Source: Deltaproteobacteria bacterium RIFCSPHIGHO2_12_FULL_43_9
GTDB lineage: Bacteria > Bdellovibrionota > O2-12-FULL-43-9
Direction of reading: 5' to 3'
Assembly (NCBI GenBank): GCA_001798265.1
Contig: MGRR01000066.1
Span: 5,331 to 11,218, forward strand
DNA length: 5,888 nucleotides
Under the pieces are notes generated by a model. It was not told the origin of the DNA and searched no databases. It saw only the letters and a list, made by a program, of their open reading frames with translations. Positions 4,948 through 5,888 of the stretch are shown here, piece by piece. The position numbers and the translations under genes are program-made. Every line of letters begins with the position of its first letter. The stretch's first letter is position 1.

Positions 4948-5886
4948 ATGTTAATTTTAGGTATTGAGACCTCCTGCGATGATAGCTCGGCGGCTATCCT
5001 CGATTCAGAGAGGGGTATTTTATCGAATATAATCTCAGGGCAGGACAATATCCATAAACCCTACGGTGGTGTTGTGCCTGAGCTGGCATCGCGGGAGCAT
5101 ATTACAAATCTTCCACTGGTAGTCGATGGAGCGCTCTCGGCGGTAAAGTGTGCTATGGGCGATATAGGGGCCGTTGCGGCGACCTATGGCCCTGGGTTGA
5201 TAGGGTCGCTTTTGGTGGGCTTGAGCTACGGTAAGGCAATAGCCTTTGCGCGTAAAATACCATTCGTTGGCGTTAATCATCTCGAGGGTCATCTTCTATC
5301 TCCATTTATTGAAGAAGGCGGGGTTCACTATCCACACCTTGGGTTAATTGTTTCAGGCGGGCATACATCACTATATTCGGTTAAGGGGCAGGGCAATTAT
5401 GAGCTAATTGCATCCACCAGGGATGATGCTGCCGGGGAGGCATTCGATAAGGTGGCCAAACATCTTGGCCTCGGTTTTCCAGGGGGAAAAACGGTAGATG
5501 AGAGAGCCAAACTCGGATTACCAGGTGCCATCCATTTTCCCAGGGGTATGGCAAGAAGGGAGGGTTTTGATTTCAGTTTTAGTGGTCTCAAATCTGCCGT
5601 AGTAAGGTATATTGAAGAGAATGGTATCCCAGATTCGGAAACAGCAATGAATAACCTGTTGGCCTCTTTTCAGGAGGCGGTTGTGGATAGCCTTGTGGAT
5701 AAAATAGAAAAGGTTGTAGAGAGGTTTTCGACACCAATGCTGACCATGTCCGGTGGGGTTGCGGCAAACAGCAGGTTGAGGGCAAAATTAAGCAGTTTAG
5801 CGGAAAATAAAGGTTTTACTCTAAAAATTTCTCCAATGAAATATTGCACGGATAACGCGGCGATGATCGCGTTCGCGGGTTATTAA
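4948..5886 (+). CDS. tsaD: tRNA N6-adenosine threonylcarbamoyltransferase TsaD, apparently C-terminally truncated
   Basis: TsaD transfers threonylcarbamoyl from threonylcarbamoyl-AMP to A37 of ANN-decoding tRNAs in the cytoplasm, working with TsaB and TsaE. The N terminus LILGIETSCDDSSAAI, the metal-binding H111 and H115 in NHLEGH, SGGHT (136-140), DDAAGEAFDK (159-168), FSFSGLK, MSGGVAANSRLR and the ligand D302 in CTDNAAMIA are all present. The frame ends at TAA (5884-5886) right after AFAGY, giving 312 residues. Bacterial TsaD is usually about 335-345 long and continues past this block by roughly 25-30 residues, so a frameshift, a real truncation or a sequence error at the window edge is likely. 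The ATG abuts the previous stop (TAAATG), with AAAGGG (4930-4935) 12 bases upstream. It is the last gene of the operon visible here. Confidence 0.93.
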   Translation: MLILGIETSCDDSSAAILDSERGILSNIISGQDNIHKPYGGVVPELASREHITNLPLVVDGALSAVKCAMGDIGAVAATYGPGLIGSLLVGLSYGKAIAFARKIPFVGVNHLEGHLLSPFIEEGGVHYPHLGLIVSGGHTSLYSVKGQGNYELIASTRDDAAGEAFDKVAKHLGLGFPGGKTVDERAKLGLPGAIHFPRGMARREGFDFSFSGLKSAVVRYIEENGIPDSETAMNNLLASFQEAVVDSLVDKIEKVVERFSTPMLTMSGGVAANSRLRAKLSSLAENKGFTLKISPMKYCTDNAAMIAFAGY

Positions 5887-5888
5887 AA

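Overview
The window looks like a chromosomal segment of a Gram-negative bacterium of moderate GC content. Four consecutive genes encode predicted lipoproteins, including the peptidoglycan-binding Pal and a CpoB/YbgF-like coiled-coil/TPR protein, so there is an outer membrane. The fourth is a tetraheme c-type cytochrome fused to a 5'-nucleotidase-like domain, which points to respiratory, multiheme-rich groups such as Deltaproteobacteria (Desulfobacterota) or Nitrospirota. That lineage guess is inference; there is no rRNA or marker that fixes it.

Layout. Bases 1-84 hold hairpin-forming palindromic intergenic repeats. Bases 135-864 (minus strand) hold a toxin-antitoxin pair: a Phd/YefM-type antitoxin followed by an overlapping PIN-domain toxin, with a well-formed sigma70-type promoter covered by helically phased GACC/GGTC half-sites. 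A gap follows (865-1078) with no clear gene, only a short open stretch that may be a gene remnant. Bases 1079-1701 (plus strand) hold a second, unrelated VapBC pair with a VapB-type antitoxin and a PIN toxin. The two modules are divergent. A 169-base gap then carries a strong promoter (TTGACA-18-TAGAAT) for the long rightward operon.

The operon (1871-5886) is tightly packed: pal, a small DUF4398-like lipoprotein, a lipidated CpoB/YbgF-like protein, a 542-residue lipoprotein fusing a calcineurin-like/5'-nucleotidase fold to a tetraheme cytochrome c554-like domain, and tsaD. Intergenic distances are 21, -8, 16 and 0 bases. Pal and CpoB belong to envelope constriction and outer-membrane tethering, but tolB, normally just before pal, is not there: the toxin-antitoxin modules occupy that position. 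TsaD makes the universal t6A tRNA modification and is probably only transcriptionally linked. Its reading frame stops right after the conserved TDNAAMIA block, about 25-30 residues short of family length, at the very end of the window.

The item most worth follow-up is the phosphoesterase-cytochrome fusion. Its usual metal-binding motifs are altered (GNHE to GELD, GGHSH to GGHGT, no D-x-H near the N terminus), and it has a conspicuous EPCGC motif, so it may not be a nucleotidase at all.
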